64,000 nt of DNA from Pseudomonas nitroreducens TX1 (lineage in GTDB: Bacteria; Pseudomonadota; Gammaproteobacteria; Pseudomonadales; Pseudomonadaceae): contig NZ_AMZB01000079.1 of assembly GCF_000313755.1 (NCBI RefSeq), positions 1 to 64,000 on the forward strand. The letters are read 5' to 3'. The position numbers and the translations under genes were made by a program. Within the stretch, counting starts at the first letter, position 1, and every line of letters starts with the position of its first letter. Positions 42,729-51,656 of the stretch are shown here, piece by piece. Below the pieces are notes generated by a model. The model worked only from the letters and a program-made list of their open reading frames with translations. It searched no databases and was not told the origin of the DNA.

Positions 42729-43111
42729 CCAGCGTTCGGCACACACGCCCGCAGACACCACCACCCGGCCCGCCGGCCAAACCCGGCAGCCAGCAACCCA
42801 ACCTGCGCTTGCTCCCGGCGCCACGTCCCAACCTCGTCGAATACCTCTTCAGGCTATTCGGCGACGTCCTCGTGCCCGTCGAAGTCGTGCGCGTTCGGTA
42901 TTTCCGCAACCTCAATGGCGACACCTTCGCCAAGGCGCTGGCCAGCGGCCGAATAGCCCTGCCGGTCACCCGCCTGGACCCAACCCTCAAGGGGCAGCAG
43001 TTCATCGAGCTCTATCAACTCGCCGTCTTCATCGATATCCGCTCACACGTTGCCGATGAAGAACTGGCCCGCCGGCTCGCCACCACCGAGCCCACCACGC
43101 AAAAGGAGTGA
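42725..43111 (+). CDS. PrtN-like transcription activator (pyocin activator family)
   Basis: 128 residues. After a Pro-rich 35-residue start, LVEYLFRLFGDVLVPVEVVR, NGDTFAKALASGRIALPVTR and FIELYQLAVFIDIRSHVADE match the PrtN family. In P. aeruginosa PrtN activates pyocin genes after SOS. Here it is an early phage gene next to a KilAC-like gene; it may activate phage or resident pyocin promoters. Confidence 0.8.
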   Translation: MTSVRHTRPQTPPPGPPAKPGSQQPNLRLLPAPRPNLVEYLFRLFGDVLVPVEVVRVRYFRNLNGDTFAKALASGRIALPVTRLDPTLKGQQFIELYQLAVFIDIRSHVADEELARRLATTEPTTQKE

Positions 43112-43115
43112 CCCC

Positions 43116-43775
43116 ATGGAACACCAGCAGATTGTCGTATTGCTCATCCTCGCCGCCGCCAGCGTCATCCTCGCCCTGATCGCCTACTACAACGGGCGTC
43201 ACGACGGCGAACGGCGCGGTGCGATCAAGGCCGCCATCTTCGCGGACAAAGTGCTGGAGTTGGAGGACGAGCTGCGCCGCGAACATGACGCCAGCGAACA
43301 GCTGGAGCTATCCGTGGAATACGAGCGCTCACAACTCAGACGCCTGCGCGTCGAGGCCGAATGGGGCGCAGCCGAGCTGGAGGAATCTCGGCTCACGCTC
43401 CGCCAGCTGTACGATGAAAACCAGCGCTTAGAGGCGCGACTGGGCGCAGAACTCGGCCAGGTGGATGATCTGGCGCAGGCGCTGGTCGCCCAAGCCGAAG
43501 CGCATGCGTCCACCAAGCGCCTCGCCGCCGACGCGCTTGAACTGGTGGTGGAACAACTCAACCGCGCCGAGGCCCGCGCCCTGTTGCCGGCAGACGTGCA
43601 ACACCTGCAACACGCCGCCCGCCAGCTCGGCCAACACGCCGCCCAGTTCCGCCGCACCGGCTCGCAGAAGGTCAACCACGCCCAGGTCGCCGCTGATCAC
43701 CTCCTGCAGCTGATCCAGCGCGTACAGCCGGCAGCGCAGCAGAGCGAGGAGTCCTCGCCAAGGCGGGCCGCGTGA
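43116..43775 (+). CDS. Membrane-anchored coiled-coil early protein
   Basis: 219 residues from ATG 43116 (GGAG eight bases upstream). One N-terminal membrane segment (IVVLLILAAASVILALIAYY), then a long coiled coil from 40 to 150 and a helical, His/Gln-rich C-terminus. The pattern recalls spanin or structural-coil proteins, but it is in the early operon, away from lysis genes. Unknown. Confidence 0.7.
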   Translation: MEHQQIVVLLILAAASVILALIAYYNGRHDGERRGAIKAAIFADKVLELEDELRREHDASEQLELSVEYERSQLRRLRVEAEWGAAELEESRLTLRQLYDENQRLEARLGAELGQVDDLAQALVAQAEAHASTKRLAADALELVVEQLNRAEARALLPADVQHLQHAARQLGQHAAQFRRTGSQKVNHAQVAADHLLQLIQRVQPAAQQSEESSPRRAA

Positions 43776-43990
43776 CCCGCGTCCGCCCCGTGCGCCTCAG
43801 CCCTGAGGATGCAGGCTTGCTGCAACACCACTACCAGACAGCAACCCGCCAACTCGCTGAGCTGAAACGCTTCGACCGCGCCATGGAGGCGCGGTTACTC
43901 CAACACATCGACGGCCCCACCCTGCACCAGCTCAAACGCGAAACCCGCGACCAGCTGCTGGCCCAGGATCTGGAGAACGAACTGCCATGA
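43772..43990 (+). CDS. Small helical early protein, GTG start
   Basis: 72 residues from GTG 43772, overlapping the previous stop (GTGA). Entirely helical and charged (LLQHHYQTATRQLAELKRFD). Unknown. Confidence 0.62.
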   Translation: MTRVRPVRLSPEDAGLLQHHYQTATRQLAELKRFDRAMEARLLQHIDGPTLHQLKRETRDQLLAQDLENELP

Positions 43991-44052
43991 TTCCCTTCGC
44001 GCTGTGCCTACTCCGTTACCGGATATTTCCTGAACACGCATCAGACCGTGCT

Positions 44053-44071
44053 GGACTACGAGTCGTAGTCC
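44053..44071. promoter_or_regulatory. Perfect 19-base palindrome in a 239-base early-operon gap
   Basis: GGACTACGA-G-TCGTAGTCC has nine-base arms around one central base. It lies in the only sizeable gap of the early operon (43991-44229), which has no convincing gene, upstream of the methyltransferase unit. Operator or short hairpin. Confidence 0.7.
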
Positions 44072-44229
44072 TCGCGCTCAATCTCGGGAGTCTGCACTGC
44101 CTCCTGAGCCTGCGCGTAGACCTACACTCACACGTCGCGTCCAGCTCTCCGACCACGCGCACCCAGCGTGGCAGTTGCATTGCCGAGCCCACCAGCGGCC
44201 CTACGCCAATGACAACCAGGGAGCAAATC

Positions 44230-44523
44230 ATGACGACCCCCGCCACCACTACGACTCTTCCGCTGGCAAGACAGCAAAATCGCAGTGAACAGGCCCAGGC
44301 CGCAGCTAGGGAAATCATCCTCACCGCGAGGTTTATCTGCCACTTCGACATCACCGGCCAGATCCACCTCGCCGAGCTACAGGCCGGGACACTCTGCATC
44401 CATCCCGCCGACCTGCCGGCCGCGATCGCAGCCGGCACCCTGCCCCGCGACCTTCTGCTGGCCATCGTAGCGGCCGCAACTGCGCGCCTTGGCATGGCAT
44501 TACCCGGGGGACCTGATGAATAA
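44230..44523 (+). CDS. Early protein upstream of the methyltransferase
   Basis: 97 residues from ATG 44230 (AGGGA upstream); a longer frame exists but its first part has no protein character. Thr-rich start, then REIILTARFICHFDITGQIH and DLLLAIVAAATARLGMAL. Stop overlaps the methyltransferase start by eight bases. Unknown. Confidence 0.6.
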   Translation: MTTPATTTTLPLARQQNRSEQAQAAAREIILTARFICHFDITGQIHLAELQAGTLCIHPADLPAAIAAGTLPRDLLLAIVAAATARLGMALPGGPDE

Positions 44524-45245
44524 GCTGGCACTTTTCTCAGGCGCTGGCGGAGGGATTCTTGCCGGCAAGCTGCTCGGCTGGCGGACAGTCTGCGCCGTGG
44601 AGATCAACGCCTACCGCGCTAGACGACTCATGCAGCGCCAAGATGAAGGACATCTGCCACCGTTCCCCATTTGGGATGATGTTCGCTCCTTCGACGGACG
44701 CCCATGGCGCGGCCTTATTGACATTGTATCGGAAGGCTTTCCCTGTACGGACATCACTCGTGCAGGGAAGAAAGAAGGCATCGAGGGCGAGGCAAGCGGG
44801 GTATGGGTGGAAGTACCCCGCATCCTTCGCGAAGTACGCCCTCGATTCGCGTTCTTGGAGAACGCGGCAGAACTGCCTCATCGAGGGCTCGGCCGTGTTC
44901 TCGGCGACCTGGCCGAGCTGGGGTTCGATGCTCGCTGGTGTGTGCTCGGATCAAACGACATCGGCGCCGATCACGTCCGCAAGCGGACGTGGATCCTGGC
45001 CGACTCCATGCCATGGCTCCAACCACTGGGGCGGGACATTCCAGGAGGTTGGCGGAAGCAAGAACAAATTGCGTGGAACGCCCACCGGCAAGCTGTATGT
45101 GAACCCGGATTTTTGGGAAAGCCTGATGGGATGGCCGATCGGATGGACCGGAATCGCGCCATTGGCGATGGCCAGGACCCGCGAGTGGCAGCGGCAGCAT
45201 TCGCCATGCTCGCCGCTGACTGGCTGTAGGGAGGAGACCGCATGA
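44516..45245 (+). pseudogene. DNA cytosine-5 methyltransferase, frameshifted
   Basis: The frame from ATG 44516 has motif I (LALFSGAGGG), motif IV with the catalytic Cys (SEGFPCTDIT), motif VI (FLENAAEL) and motif VIII (VLGSNDIGADHVRKRTWILA). From about 44995 the typical C-terminus continues in the +1 frame: WPTPCHGSNHWGG, then YVNPDFWESLMGWPIGWTG, ending at TGA 45243-45245, which overlaps the next start as ATGA. In the original frame the tail to 45229 has no family likeness. A one-base insertion or two-base deletion, or a programmed shift, explains this. No endonuclease partner is present. Confidence 0.82.
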
Positions 45246-45970
45246 CTACCAAGAACCTCACGCGATGCATCGAGGACGCCCTAGATGGAGCCTGTAGGGA
45301 TGTCGATTCCATCGAGGAAATGGCCGCCATCATTGCAACCGCCGTCAGCGAAAGCCTGCAGTGGGTAGAATGCACCACGGCAGACGATGACGCCAGGGTA
45401 CTGATGCCTTCCCCCGAGCTGCAGGAGCTGTACGAGGCCGCACGGACTGGCGACGAGGCGACATTGACCGTCAGCGCCAAAGCCTTGCGCGAAGCAATGC
45501 AGGCCCGCCCACCAGCTACACCAGTCGCCACCCTGCTGCCCGGAGATCCTGACGACGAACGCAATGGCCTTTGGCTCGATCGTAAGGATACGGCGAGGAT
45601 GGCTCAGCTACCGGCAGGAACCAGGCTTTACACCCAGCATCCAGCCGCAACCCCTACCGGGCAGATCCTCGATCAGATCCACCTCGAACGCGCCCGCCAG
45701 GTGGCCGTCGAAGGCTGGACCCTCGCCCACGATGCCGAGCACGATGGTGGCCAGCTTGCCGACGCTGCTGGCTGCCTCGCCTTGTGGGCTGCTGGCCAGC
45801 CGTCGGAGCTTTGGCGCGTGATGTGGCCATGGGATAGCCAGTGGCTGAAACCCAGCAGCCCGCGCCGCCTGCTGATCAAGGCCGGCGCCCTCATCGTCGC
45901 CGAACTCGAACGCCTCGATCGCTGCGCCGAATTCGGAGTGCCGACGCCCAGCATGGTGAGAGACTTATGA
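45242..45970 (+). CDS. Phage early protein with EGWT-x-EHD-type motif
   Basis: 242 residues. The N-terminal part (RCIEDALDGACRDVDSIEEM) and middle (GLWLDRKDTARMAQLPAGTR) are variable. The end, IHLERARQVAVEGWTLAHDA then HDGGQLADAAGCLALWA, is a block shared by many phage early proteins of unknown role. Its start overlaps the methyltransferase +1-frame stop. Confidence 0.72.
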   Translation: MTTKNLTRCIEDALDGACRDVDSIEEMAAIIATAVSESLQWVECTTADDDARVLMPSPELQELYEAARTGDEATLTVSAKALREAMQARPPATPVATLLPGDPDDERNGLWLDRKDTARMAQLPAGTRLYTQHPAATPTGQILDQIHLERARQVAVEGWTLAHDAEHDGGQLADAAGCLALWAAGQPSELWRVMWPWDSQWLKPSSPRRLLIKAGALIVAELERLDRCAEFGVPTPSMVRDL

Positions 45971-46224
45971 CCCACACCAAACCTGTGCCCGGCCCTGCCT
46001 CCGAGTTCCTGACCGAGGCCGAACTGTGCAGCATGCTGGGCGTCGTTTGGCCAAGTAAGCAGATCCAGTGGCTGCAGGCTCACCACTGGGTCTACGAGGT
46101 CAACGCCGCCGGACGCCCCATCGTCGGCCGCATCTACGCGCGTCTGAAGCTGGCCGGCGTGAAGCCCACCAGCTCGGCCGCTGTCGAGGAACCTTGGCAA
46201 CTCGACTTGAGGGACGTCAGCTGA
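45967..46224 (+). CDS. DUF4224-type protein, possible excisionase
   Basis: 85 residues: EFLTEAELCSMLGVVWPSKQ, QWLQAHHWVYEVNAAGRPIV. DUF4224 proteins are regularly found directly before tyrosine integrases and may act as recombination directionality factors. Its stop overlaps the integrase start (TGATG). Confidence 0.82.
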   Translation: MTHTKPVPGPASEFLTEAELCSMLGVVWPSKQIQWLQAHHWVYEVNAAGRPIVGRIYARLKLAGVKPTSSAAVEEPWQLDLRDVS

Positions 46225-47297
46225 TGGGCCGCCCCCGCAAAAAGGAGAACAGCAACCTCCCCCCGCGCATGCTCAAACGCGTGCGCGTGTTGAAATCAGG
46301 TAAAGAATGGGTCGGCTACTACTACCTTGGCCGCAAGGAGGACGGCAAGGTCAAGGAAATCCCTCTCGGGACCGACCTCGGCGAGGCGCTGCAGGAATGG
46401 GCACGCCTCGCCCGGGCAACACCTCCGAAAACCATCCGCTACATGTCGGAGCTGTTCGACCGCTACGAAAACGAGATCATCCCAACCAAGTCCAAGCGCT
46501 CCCAGGACGACAATCGAAAATACGAGCTGCCGCGCCTGCGCAAGGCGTTCGATAAAGCCCCTATCGGCGCGATCACGCCCCAGGTGATTGCGCAGTACCG
46601 GGACGCACGGACGGCAAAAACACGCGGCAATCGCGAGATTGCCCTCCTTTCCCACGTCTTTACTCTCGCGCGGGAATGGGGCTACCACGACGGCGCCAAC
46701 CCCTGCGCCGGGGTCCGCCGCAATAAAGAGCGCCCGCGGAGCTTTTATGCGGGCCACGACGTTTGGTCCGCCGTCTACGCCCAAGCCTGCCAGGAGCTGC
46801 GCGACGCAATGGATATGGCCTATTTGGCTGGCCAGCGCCCAGCAGACACCCTCAAGGTGGCCACTGGCGACCTGACCCCGGATTTCCTGCTGGTCGCCCA
46901 GGGCAAGACGACGATAAAGCTGCGCGTGCGGCTGCACGTCGAGGGCGAAGCCACGGGGCTGGGCAAGTTCATCGACGGCCTACTGGAGCGCCGCAAGCTC
47001 GCCGGCATCACCAGCTCGACGCTGATCACCAACAGTCGGGGGTTGCGCCTGAGCTACCGCATGCTCGTCAACCGCTGGAACGAAGCACGCAACCAGGCTG
47101 CCGCAGCCGCGATCGAGGCCCACGACAAGCCGCTGGCGGAGCGGATCAAGGCATTCGTGTTCAGCGACATACGCCCCAAAGCCGCGAGCGAGATCGAGGA
47201 CATCGCTGACGCCAGCAAGCTGCTGGGCCACAGCAAAGAAGAGATTACGAAGAAGGTCTACCGCCGTGTCGGCGAAGTAGTCAAACCGACCCGCTAA
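46224..47297 (+). CDS. int: Tyrosine recombinase integrase
   Basis: 357 residues. The core-binding domain covers about 65-165 and the catalytic domain 175-350, with Arg205 (AGQRPADTL), Lys228, Arg317 (FSDIRPKAAS), His336 (LLGHS) and Tyr346 (VYRR). The N-terminus (RPRKKENSNLPPRML, then YYYLGRKEDGK) is an arm-binding domain of phage type. It is the last gene of the early operon and lies 111 bases from the 3' end of tRNA-Cys, its probable attachment site. Confidence 0.95.
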   Translation: MGRPRKKENSNLPPRMLKRVRVLKSGKEWVGYYYLGRKEDGKVKEIPLGTDLGEALQEWARLARATPPKTIRYMSELFDRYENEIIPTKSKRSQDDNRKYELPRLRKAFDKAPIGAITPQVIAQYRDARTAKTRGNREIALLSHVFTLAREWGYHDGANPCAGVRRNKERPRSFYAGHDVWSAVYAQACQELRDAMDMAYLAGQRPADTLKVATGDLTPDFLLVAQGKTTIKLRVRLHVEGEATGLGKFIDGLLERRKLAGITSSTLITNSRGLRLSYRMLVNRWNEARNQAAAAAIEAHDKPLAERIKAFVFSDIRPKAASEIEDIADASKLLGHSKEEITKKVYRRVGEVVKPTR

Positions 47298-47370
47298 CCC
47301 TCCCCGCCGGGGCCGAGTAACGGAAACGATTCGAAAATAACGGAAATGATGCAGGAAAGGCAGAAAGCAA

Positions 47371-47403
47371 AAAGCCCCGTAAATGCTTGATCTACGGGGC
47401 TTT
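47371..47403. terminator. Bidirectional terminator between integrase and tRNA-Cys
   Basis: AAAGCCCCGTA / TACGGGGCTTT stem with an 11-base loop; T/A-rich on both sides. It can end the integrase transcript and the minus-strand tRNA transcript. Confidence 0.85.
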
Positions 47404-47408
47404 CTGTT

Positions 47409-47482
47409 TGGAGGCTGAGGTCGGAATCGAACCGGCGTTCACGGATTTGCAATCCGGTGCATAACCACTCTGCTACTCAGCC
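47409..47482 (-). tRNA. tRNA-Cys (GCA)
   Basis: Acceptor GGCTGAG pairs with CTCAGCC; anticodon GCA in CGGATTTGCAATCCG read on the complement; CCA is encoded. 74 bases. Its 3' end faces the integrase and is the likely attachment site core. Confidence 0.96.
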
Positions 47483-47517
47483 ATAACACGGATGACTCAA
47501 AGCGAATCATCAAAATC

Positions 47518-47593
<76 letters not shown>

Positions 47594-47661
47594 GTTGTCG
47601 TGTTGACGGGCGCCATTCTAACGTTTCAGAAATGCCTGTCAACTCCTTGATTCAAAAATAG

Positions 47662-48222
47662 TTATTTCTCTTTCGGGGTCGTATTCAGGTGCGGCCAGGC
47701 AGCCAACAGATAGTGCAGCATCGACCACAAGGTAAGAATGGCAGCGACGATCAGAAGGGCATAGCCCACCAGGACCCAGAAGGTCATCAGCGGCGGATTG
47801 GCCAACAATATGACCAGCGCGAGCATCTGTGCCGCCGTCTTCCATTTGCCCAGGCTGGAAACAGCCACATGCGCCCGGGCTCCGATCTCGGCCATCCACT
47901 CACGCAGCGCCGATACCACAATCTCGCGGCCGATGATGATGGCAGCAGGCAGTGTCAGCCACAGGTTCGAGTGCTCCTCCACCAGCAGCACCAGTGCAGT
48001 GGCGACCATCAGCTTGTCCGCCACCGGATCGAGGAAAGCGCCAAAGGGCGTGCTCTGTCCCAATCGGCGCGCCAGGTAGCCATCCAGCCAGTCGGTAGCG
48101 GCGGCAAGAGCGAAGACCGCACTGGCAGCCAGATGACTGGCCGGGAACGGGAGATAGAACAGCAGGATGAAGATCGGAATGAGCAGAACGCGGAGCAGTG
48201 TAAGCAGGTTCGGGATATTCAT
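47662..48222 (-). CDS. pgsA: CDP-diacylglycerol-glycerol-3-phosphate 3-phosphatidyltransferase
   Basis: 186 residues, first committed step to phosphatidylglycerol. The CDP-alcohol phosphotransferase motif D-G-x2-A-R-x8-G-x3-D-x3-D is seen as [20 protein letters not shown] followed by LDPVADK. Several membrane segments. It follows uvrC in the usual Pseudomonas gacA-uvrC-pgsA order. Confidence 0.97.
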   Translation of the reverse strand: MNIPNLLTLLRVLLIPIFILLFYLPFPASHLAASAVFALAAATDWLDGYLARRLGQSTPFGAFLDPVADKLMVATALVLLVEEHSNLWLTLPAAIIIGREIVVSALREWMAEIGARAHVAVSSLGKWKTAAQMLALVILLANPPLMTFWVLVGYALLIVAAILTLWSMLHYLLAAWPHLNTTPKEK

Positions 48223-48254
48223 CGGTCAGTAGGTCTGCGAGTTGAGCCGGCATT

Positions 48255-50081
48255 CTACTCGCTGTGCAGTGCAGCATAAATCTGCTCTGCCAGCTTTTTA
48301 CTGATGCCGGGGGCCTTGGCGATTTCTTCGATACTGGCTCTGCCCAATTCCTGCAACCCGCCAAAATGCTTGAGCAGGTCGCGGCGGCGCTTGGGTCCGA
48401 CGCCAGCGACCTCCTCCAGGGTTGAAGTGCGGCGCGCCTTGCCCCGGCGGGCACGGTGCCCGGTGATGGCAAAGCGATGCGCCTCGTCGCGAATCTGCTG
48501 AATCAGATGCAAGGCCGGCGAGTCGGCGGGCAAGGTGAATTCGTGTTCGGCGTCATTGAGGTAAAGCGTCTCGAGGCCAGGCTTGCGGGTGACGCCCTTG
48601 GCGACACCGAGCAGCGTAAGTCCAACGACTGCCAACTCCTGAAGCACTTCCTGGGCCATCGCGAGCTGCCCCTTGCCGCCATCCACCAGGAGAATATCGG
48701 GCATCTTGCCCTCACCTTCCTTCAGACGGCTGAAACGACGCGTCAGTGCCTGGTGCATGGCGGCGTAATCATCGCCACCGGTAATGCCCTCGATATTGAA
48801 GCGCCGATAGTCCGACTTCAGGGCGCCCTCCGGCCCAAAGACCACGCAGGAAGCGACGGTCGCCTCGCCGCTGGAATGACTGATATCGAAGCATTCGAGG
48901 CGCTGCGGGGGCTCCGGCAGATCCAGCGCCTCACCCAGCGCATCGAAGCGTGCCGCCATGTGTTGGCGGTTCGCGAGGCGCGCGGCCAGCGCCTGTTCGG
49001 CATTGGTAACCGCCAGTTGTTGCCAGCGTGCACGCGTGCCTCGCACTCGCGGAGTGATTTCCAGCAGGCGGCCACGGGACTCCTCGATGGCCGCTGCGAG
49101 GACCGGGAAGTCTTCATGCACGGCGTTGACGATCAGTTCGTTCGGCAGATCGCGCTCGTGATGGCTGAGGTAGTACTGCCCGAGGAAGGCCAGCAGGACG
49201 TCGCCCACCTCCTCCTCGATCGCCACCTGCGGGAAGAAATTCTTGCTGCCCAGCACCCGACCGCCGCGCACGCTTATCAGGTGCACGCAGGCGCCGCCCG
49301 GGGTGACGATGGCTGCCACCACATCGACATTGCCCGTGCCGAACTCCATGCTCTGCTGGTCCTGCACTCGGCGCAGAATCTGCACTTGGTCGCGCAACTC
49401 CGCCGCCTTCTCGAAGTCCAGGCGCATCGCCGCCTGCTCCATGCTGGTGGACAACTCTTCGGCCAGCACATTGCTTCGTCCTTCGAGAAACATGATCGAG
49501 TGACGCACGTCTTCGGCGTACTCCTCCTCGCTCACCAGCCCGACGCAAGGAGCCTTGCAACGCTTGATCTGGTATTGCAGGCACGGACGCGTGCGGTTGC
49601 GGTAGTAGCTATCCTCGCATTGGCGCACGAAGAATGCCTTCTGCAGCAACGCCAGGCTTTCGCGAATGGCGCCGGCGCTGGGGTATGGGCCAAAGTAACG
49701 CCCTTTGGCCTTCTTGGCACCCCGGTGGATAGTCAGGCGCGGGAACGGGTCCTCGCTCGACAGGAAGACGTAGGGATACGACTTATCGTCGCGCAGGAGA
49801 ATGTTGTAAGGCGGTCGCCATTCCTTGATCAGCGTCTGCTCGAGCAGCAGCGCCTCGGTCTCGTTGGCAGTAATGGTGGTCTCGACCTGGGCGATTTTCG
49901 CCACCAGGGCGGCCGTCTTGGGCGCCAGGCCGGATTTGCGGAAATAACTGGAGAGACGCTTCTTGAGGTCCTTCGCCTTGCCGACGTACAGCAGCTTGGC
50001 CTCGGCATCGAACATGCGATAAACGCCCGGCCGTCCGCTGCACGTCGCCAGGAAGGCCGCCGAATCGAACGCTTGCACCAT
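48255..50081 (-). CDS. uvrC: Excinuclease ABC subunit C
   Basis: 608 residues. N-terminal GIY-YIG nuclease ([20 protein letters not shown]), UVR domain about 200-235, RNase-H-like C-terminal nuclease ([20 protein letters not shown]) and the terminal helix-hairpin-helix pair ([20 protein letters not shown]). It makes both incisions in nucleotide excision repair. Coupled to gacA (stop and start two bases apart). Confidence 0.98.
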   Translation of the reverse strand: MVQAFDSAAFLATCSGRPGVYRMFDAEAKLLYVGKAKDLKKRLSSYFRKSGLAPKTAALVAKIAQVETTITANETEALLLEQTLIKEWRPPYNILLRDDKSYPYVFLSSEDPFPRLTIHRGAKKAKGRYFGPYPSAGAIRESLALLQKAFFVRQCEDSYYRNRTRPCLQYQIKRCKAPCVGLVSEEEYAEDVRHSIMFLEGRSNVLAEELSTSMEQAAMRLDFEKAAELRDQVQILRRVQDQQSMEFGTGNVDVVAAIVTPGGACVHLISVRGGRVLGSKNFFPQVAIEEEVGDVLLAFLGQYYLSHHERDLPNELIVNAVHEDFPVLAAAIEESRGRLLEITPRVRGTRARWQQLAVTNAEQALAARLANRQHMAARFDALGEALDLPEPPQRLECFDISHSSGEATVASCVVFGPEGALKSDYRRFNIEGITGGDDYAAMHQALTRRFSRLKEGEGKMPDILLVDGGKGQLAMAQEVLQELAVVGLTLLGVAKGVTRKPGLETLYLNDAEHEFTLPADSPALHLIQQIRDEAHRFAITGHRARRGKARRTSTLEEVAGVGPKRRRDLLKHFGGLQELGRASIEEIAKAPGISKKLAEQIYAALHSE

Positions 50082-50083
50082 GA

Positions 50084-50728
50084 TCAGTTGCTGGCGTCGA
50101 CCATGCCGTGCCGAACAGCCAGCAACGCCAGCTCTACGTCACTGGTGATCGAGAGTTTTTCGAAAATGCGGTAGCGGTAGGTATTCACGGTCTTGGGCGA
50201 GAGGCACAGCTTGTCCGAAATGCTCTGCACCTTATGGCAGTTCGCGATCATCAGCGCGATCTGGATTTCGCGCTCGGACAAGGTATCGAACGGCGATGCG
50301 TTTCTTTCCGGCTCGAAGGATTTCAGCGCAAGGTTCTGGGCTATTTGTGGGCTGATATAGCGCTGGCCGGCAAACACCTGGCGAATGGCCTGGACCATCT
50401 CGTCCAGGGCGGCGCCCTTGGTGAGGTAACCGGCCGCGCCCGCTTGCATCAGGCGGGTCGGGAAGGGGTCTTCCTCGCAAACCGTCACCACCACGACACG
50501 CACGTCGGGCTGGCTGCGCAGCAGCTTGCGAGTAGCTTCGAGACCGCCGATGCCTGGCATCTTCACATCCATCAGCACGACGTCAGGCTTGAGCTCGCGA
50601 GCCAGTTGCAGCCCTCGCTCGCCGGAGTCGGCCTGCCCGACGACCTGCAGGCCGTCGATGTCAGCCAGCATGCGGGTAATTCCGGTGCGCACCAGATCGT
50701 GATCATCGACCACCAGCACCTTAATCAC
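50084..50728 (-). CDS. gacA: GacA response regulator
   Basis: 214 residues with GTG start at 50728. Receiver domain with Asp8-Asp9 and phospho-acceptor Asp54 ([10 protein letters not shown]), and a LuxR-type output domain ([39 protein letters not shown]). It activates the small RNAs RsmY/Z that sequester RsmA-type proteins, so the prophage CsrA-like protein enters the same circuit. Confidence 0.97.
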   Translation of the reverse strand: MIKVLVVDDHDLVRTGITRMLADIDGLQVVGQADSGERGLQLARELKPDVVLMDVKMPGIGGLEATRKLLRSQPDVRVVVVTVCEEDPFPTRLMQAGAAGYLTKGAALDEMVQAIRQVFAGQRYISPQIAQNLALKSFEPERNASPFDTLSEREIQIALMIANCHKVQSISDKLCLSPKTVNTYRYRIFEKLSITSDVELALLAVRHGMVDASN

Positions 50729-50963
50729 GCAGCACCCCTTGAACAGAATGGAATGGCGAGCCCCGAAAAGAGACTCCGAACAATTGCCGAACCTTAACAG
50801 AAAGCGGCTCTACGACCTAGCTTGGAAGCGGTTCGCCAAAATGCAAGCGCCAGAGAAATGCAGCGCAGGTGGGATAAATGCTGACAGATGCTTGCCGGGC
50901 CGTCTAGGACGGCCGTACCGGGAATTCTTTACCAGGAAGGAACGATGGCAATACAGATGGATC

Positions 50964-51227
50964 TCAGGCTTCGACGGCATCCAGCAGGGCCCAGGGCTTG
51001 TAGCCTGCGGCGCGCGCTGCCTTTTCCGCTTCCAGGATCGCCTCGGTGCGGCTCAATGAGCGCGAACGATGCTCGAAGCGAAATGCGGGCCCGCTGTCTG
51101 CGCGCACACTCAGAACAATCAAATAGCCCCGCATGGGATTACTGGCTTCCCGAGTGGTTTTCACTTTCCTCGGAGCAACGCCCAGCGCTTCACGCATCTG
51201 CCGCTCGAGATCTTCGACTTGGTTCAT
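50964..51227 (-). CDS. Conserved small protein near gacA
   Basis: 87 residues: VEDLERQMREALGVAPRKVK, then MRGYLIVLSVRADSGPAFRF and ILEAEKAARAAGYKPWALLD. A double-stranded beta plus helix pattern. Conserved position next to gacA in Pseudomonas as remembered; function unknown. The 235 bases to gacA hold no convincing gene. Confidence 0.75.
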   Translation of the reverse strand: MNQVEDLERQMREALGVAPRKVKTTREASNPMRGYLIVLSVRADSGPAFRFEHRSRSLSRTEAILEAEKAARAAGYKPWALLDAVEA

Positions 51228-51397
51228 TCAGAGTTTTCCGAAGGGTGGTACTTGAAGTTTAACTGAGCGGATCAGCGTCCTACAGAAGCATCTATCGGGA
51301 TGACCGACTTTTCTGACATTCATCACTTAATCGCCGACCCGCGAGTTAAGAGGGGGCAAGCTGCCGGCGCGCCCGACAGCAATTGCCCATAAACGCG

Positions 51398-51420
51398 AAA
51401 GCCCCGCATGGCGGGGCTTT
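51398..51420 (-). terminator. Terminator after tRNA-Ser
   Basis: AAAGCCCCGC-ATG-GCGGGGCTTT hairpin 15 bases beyond the 3' end of tRNA-Ser; symmetrical, so it may work in both directions. Confidence 0.82.
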
Positions 51421-51434
51421 CAACGTTGTAATAG

Positions 51435-51522
51435 TGGCGGAAGCGTAGAGATTCGAACTCTAGGACAGTTGCCCGTCGACGGTTTTCAAGACCGTTGCCT
51501 TAAACCACTCGGCCACGCTTCC
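51435..51522 (-). tRNA. tRNA-Ser (TGA)
   Basis: 88 bases with a long variable arm; acceptor GGAAGCG pairs with CGCTTCC; anticodon TGA in CGGTCTTGAAAACCG; CCA encoded. Confidence 0.96.
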
Positions 51523-51656
51523 ACATGAGCGGGCGGCAATATTACCGGATCGCAACACACTGTCAAACTCTGATGATTCAGCACGCTTTTTCGTCTGTTA
51601 TGATTGGCACCACTACGGTCATGGATCCGTATCCCGCTTAACAGGAGTGTCTCGAC

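Larger units (their letters stand above)
8343..47408. mobile_element. Chimeric lambda-head / P2-tail prophage at tRNA-Cys
   Basis: A full set of modules is present: integrase, early operon, cI/cro, CII-like protein, primase-helicase, late regulator, holins, terminase, lambda-order head genes, P2-order tail genes and endolysin. The right end abuts the 3' end of tRNA-Cys, a typical integrase target. No repeat of the tRNA 3' end was found on the left, so the left limit given is only the last late-region signal. Most structural genes look intact; the visible defect is a frameshifted methyltransferase. Confidence 0.85.

Noticed and set aside
48456-50174. 572-codon + strand frame opposite uvrC.
   Set aside because: uvrC motifs are complete on the minus strand; the opposite frame is a codon-bias artefact.
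50739-51059. 106-residue + strand frame upstream of gacA.
   Set aside because: It overlaps the better-supported 87-residue gene on the other strand and has Arg/Gly/Cys-rich non-protein composition.
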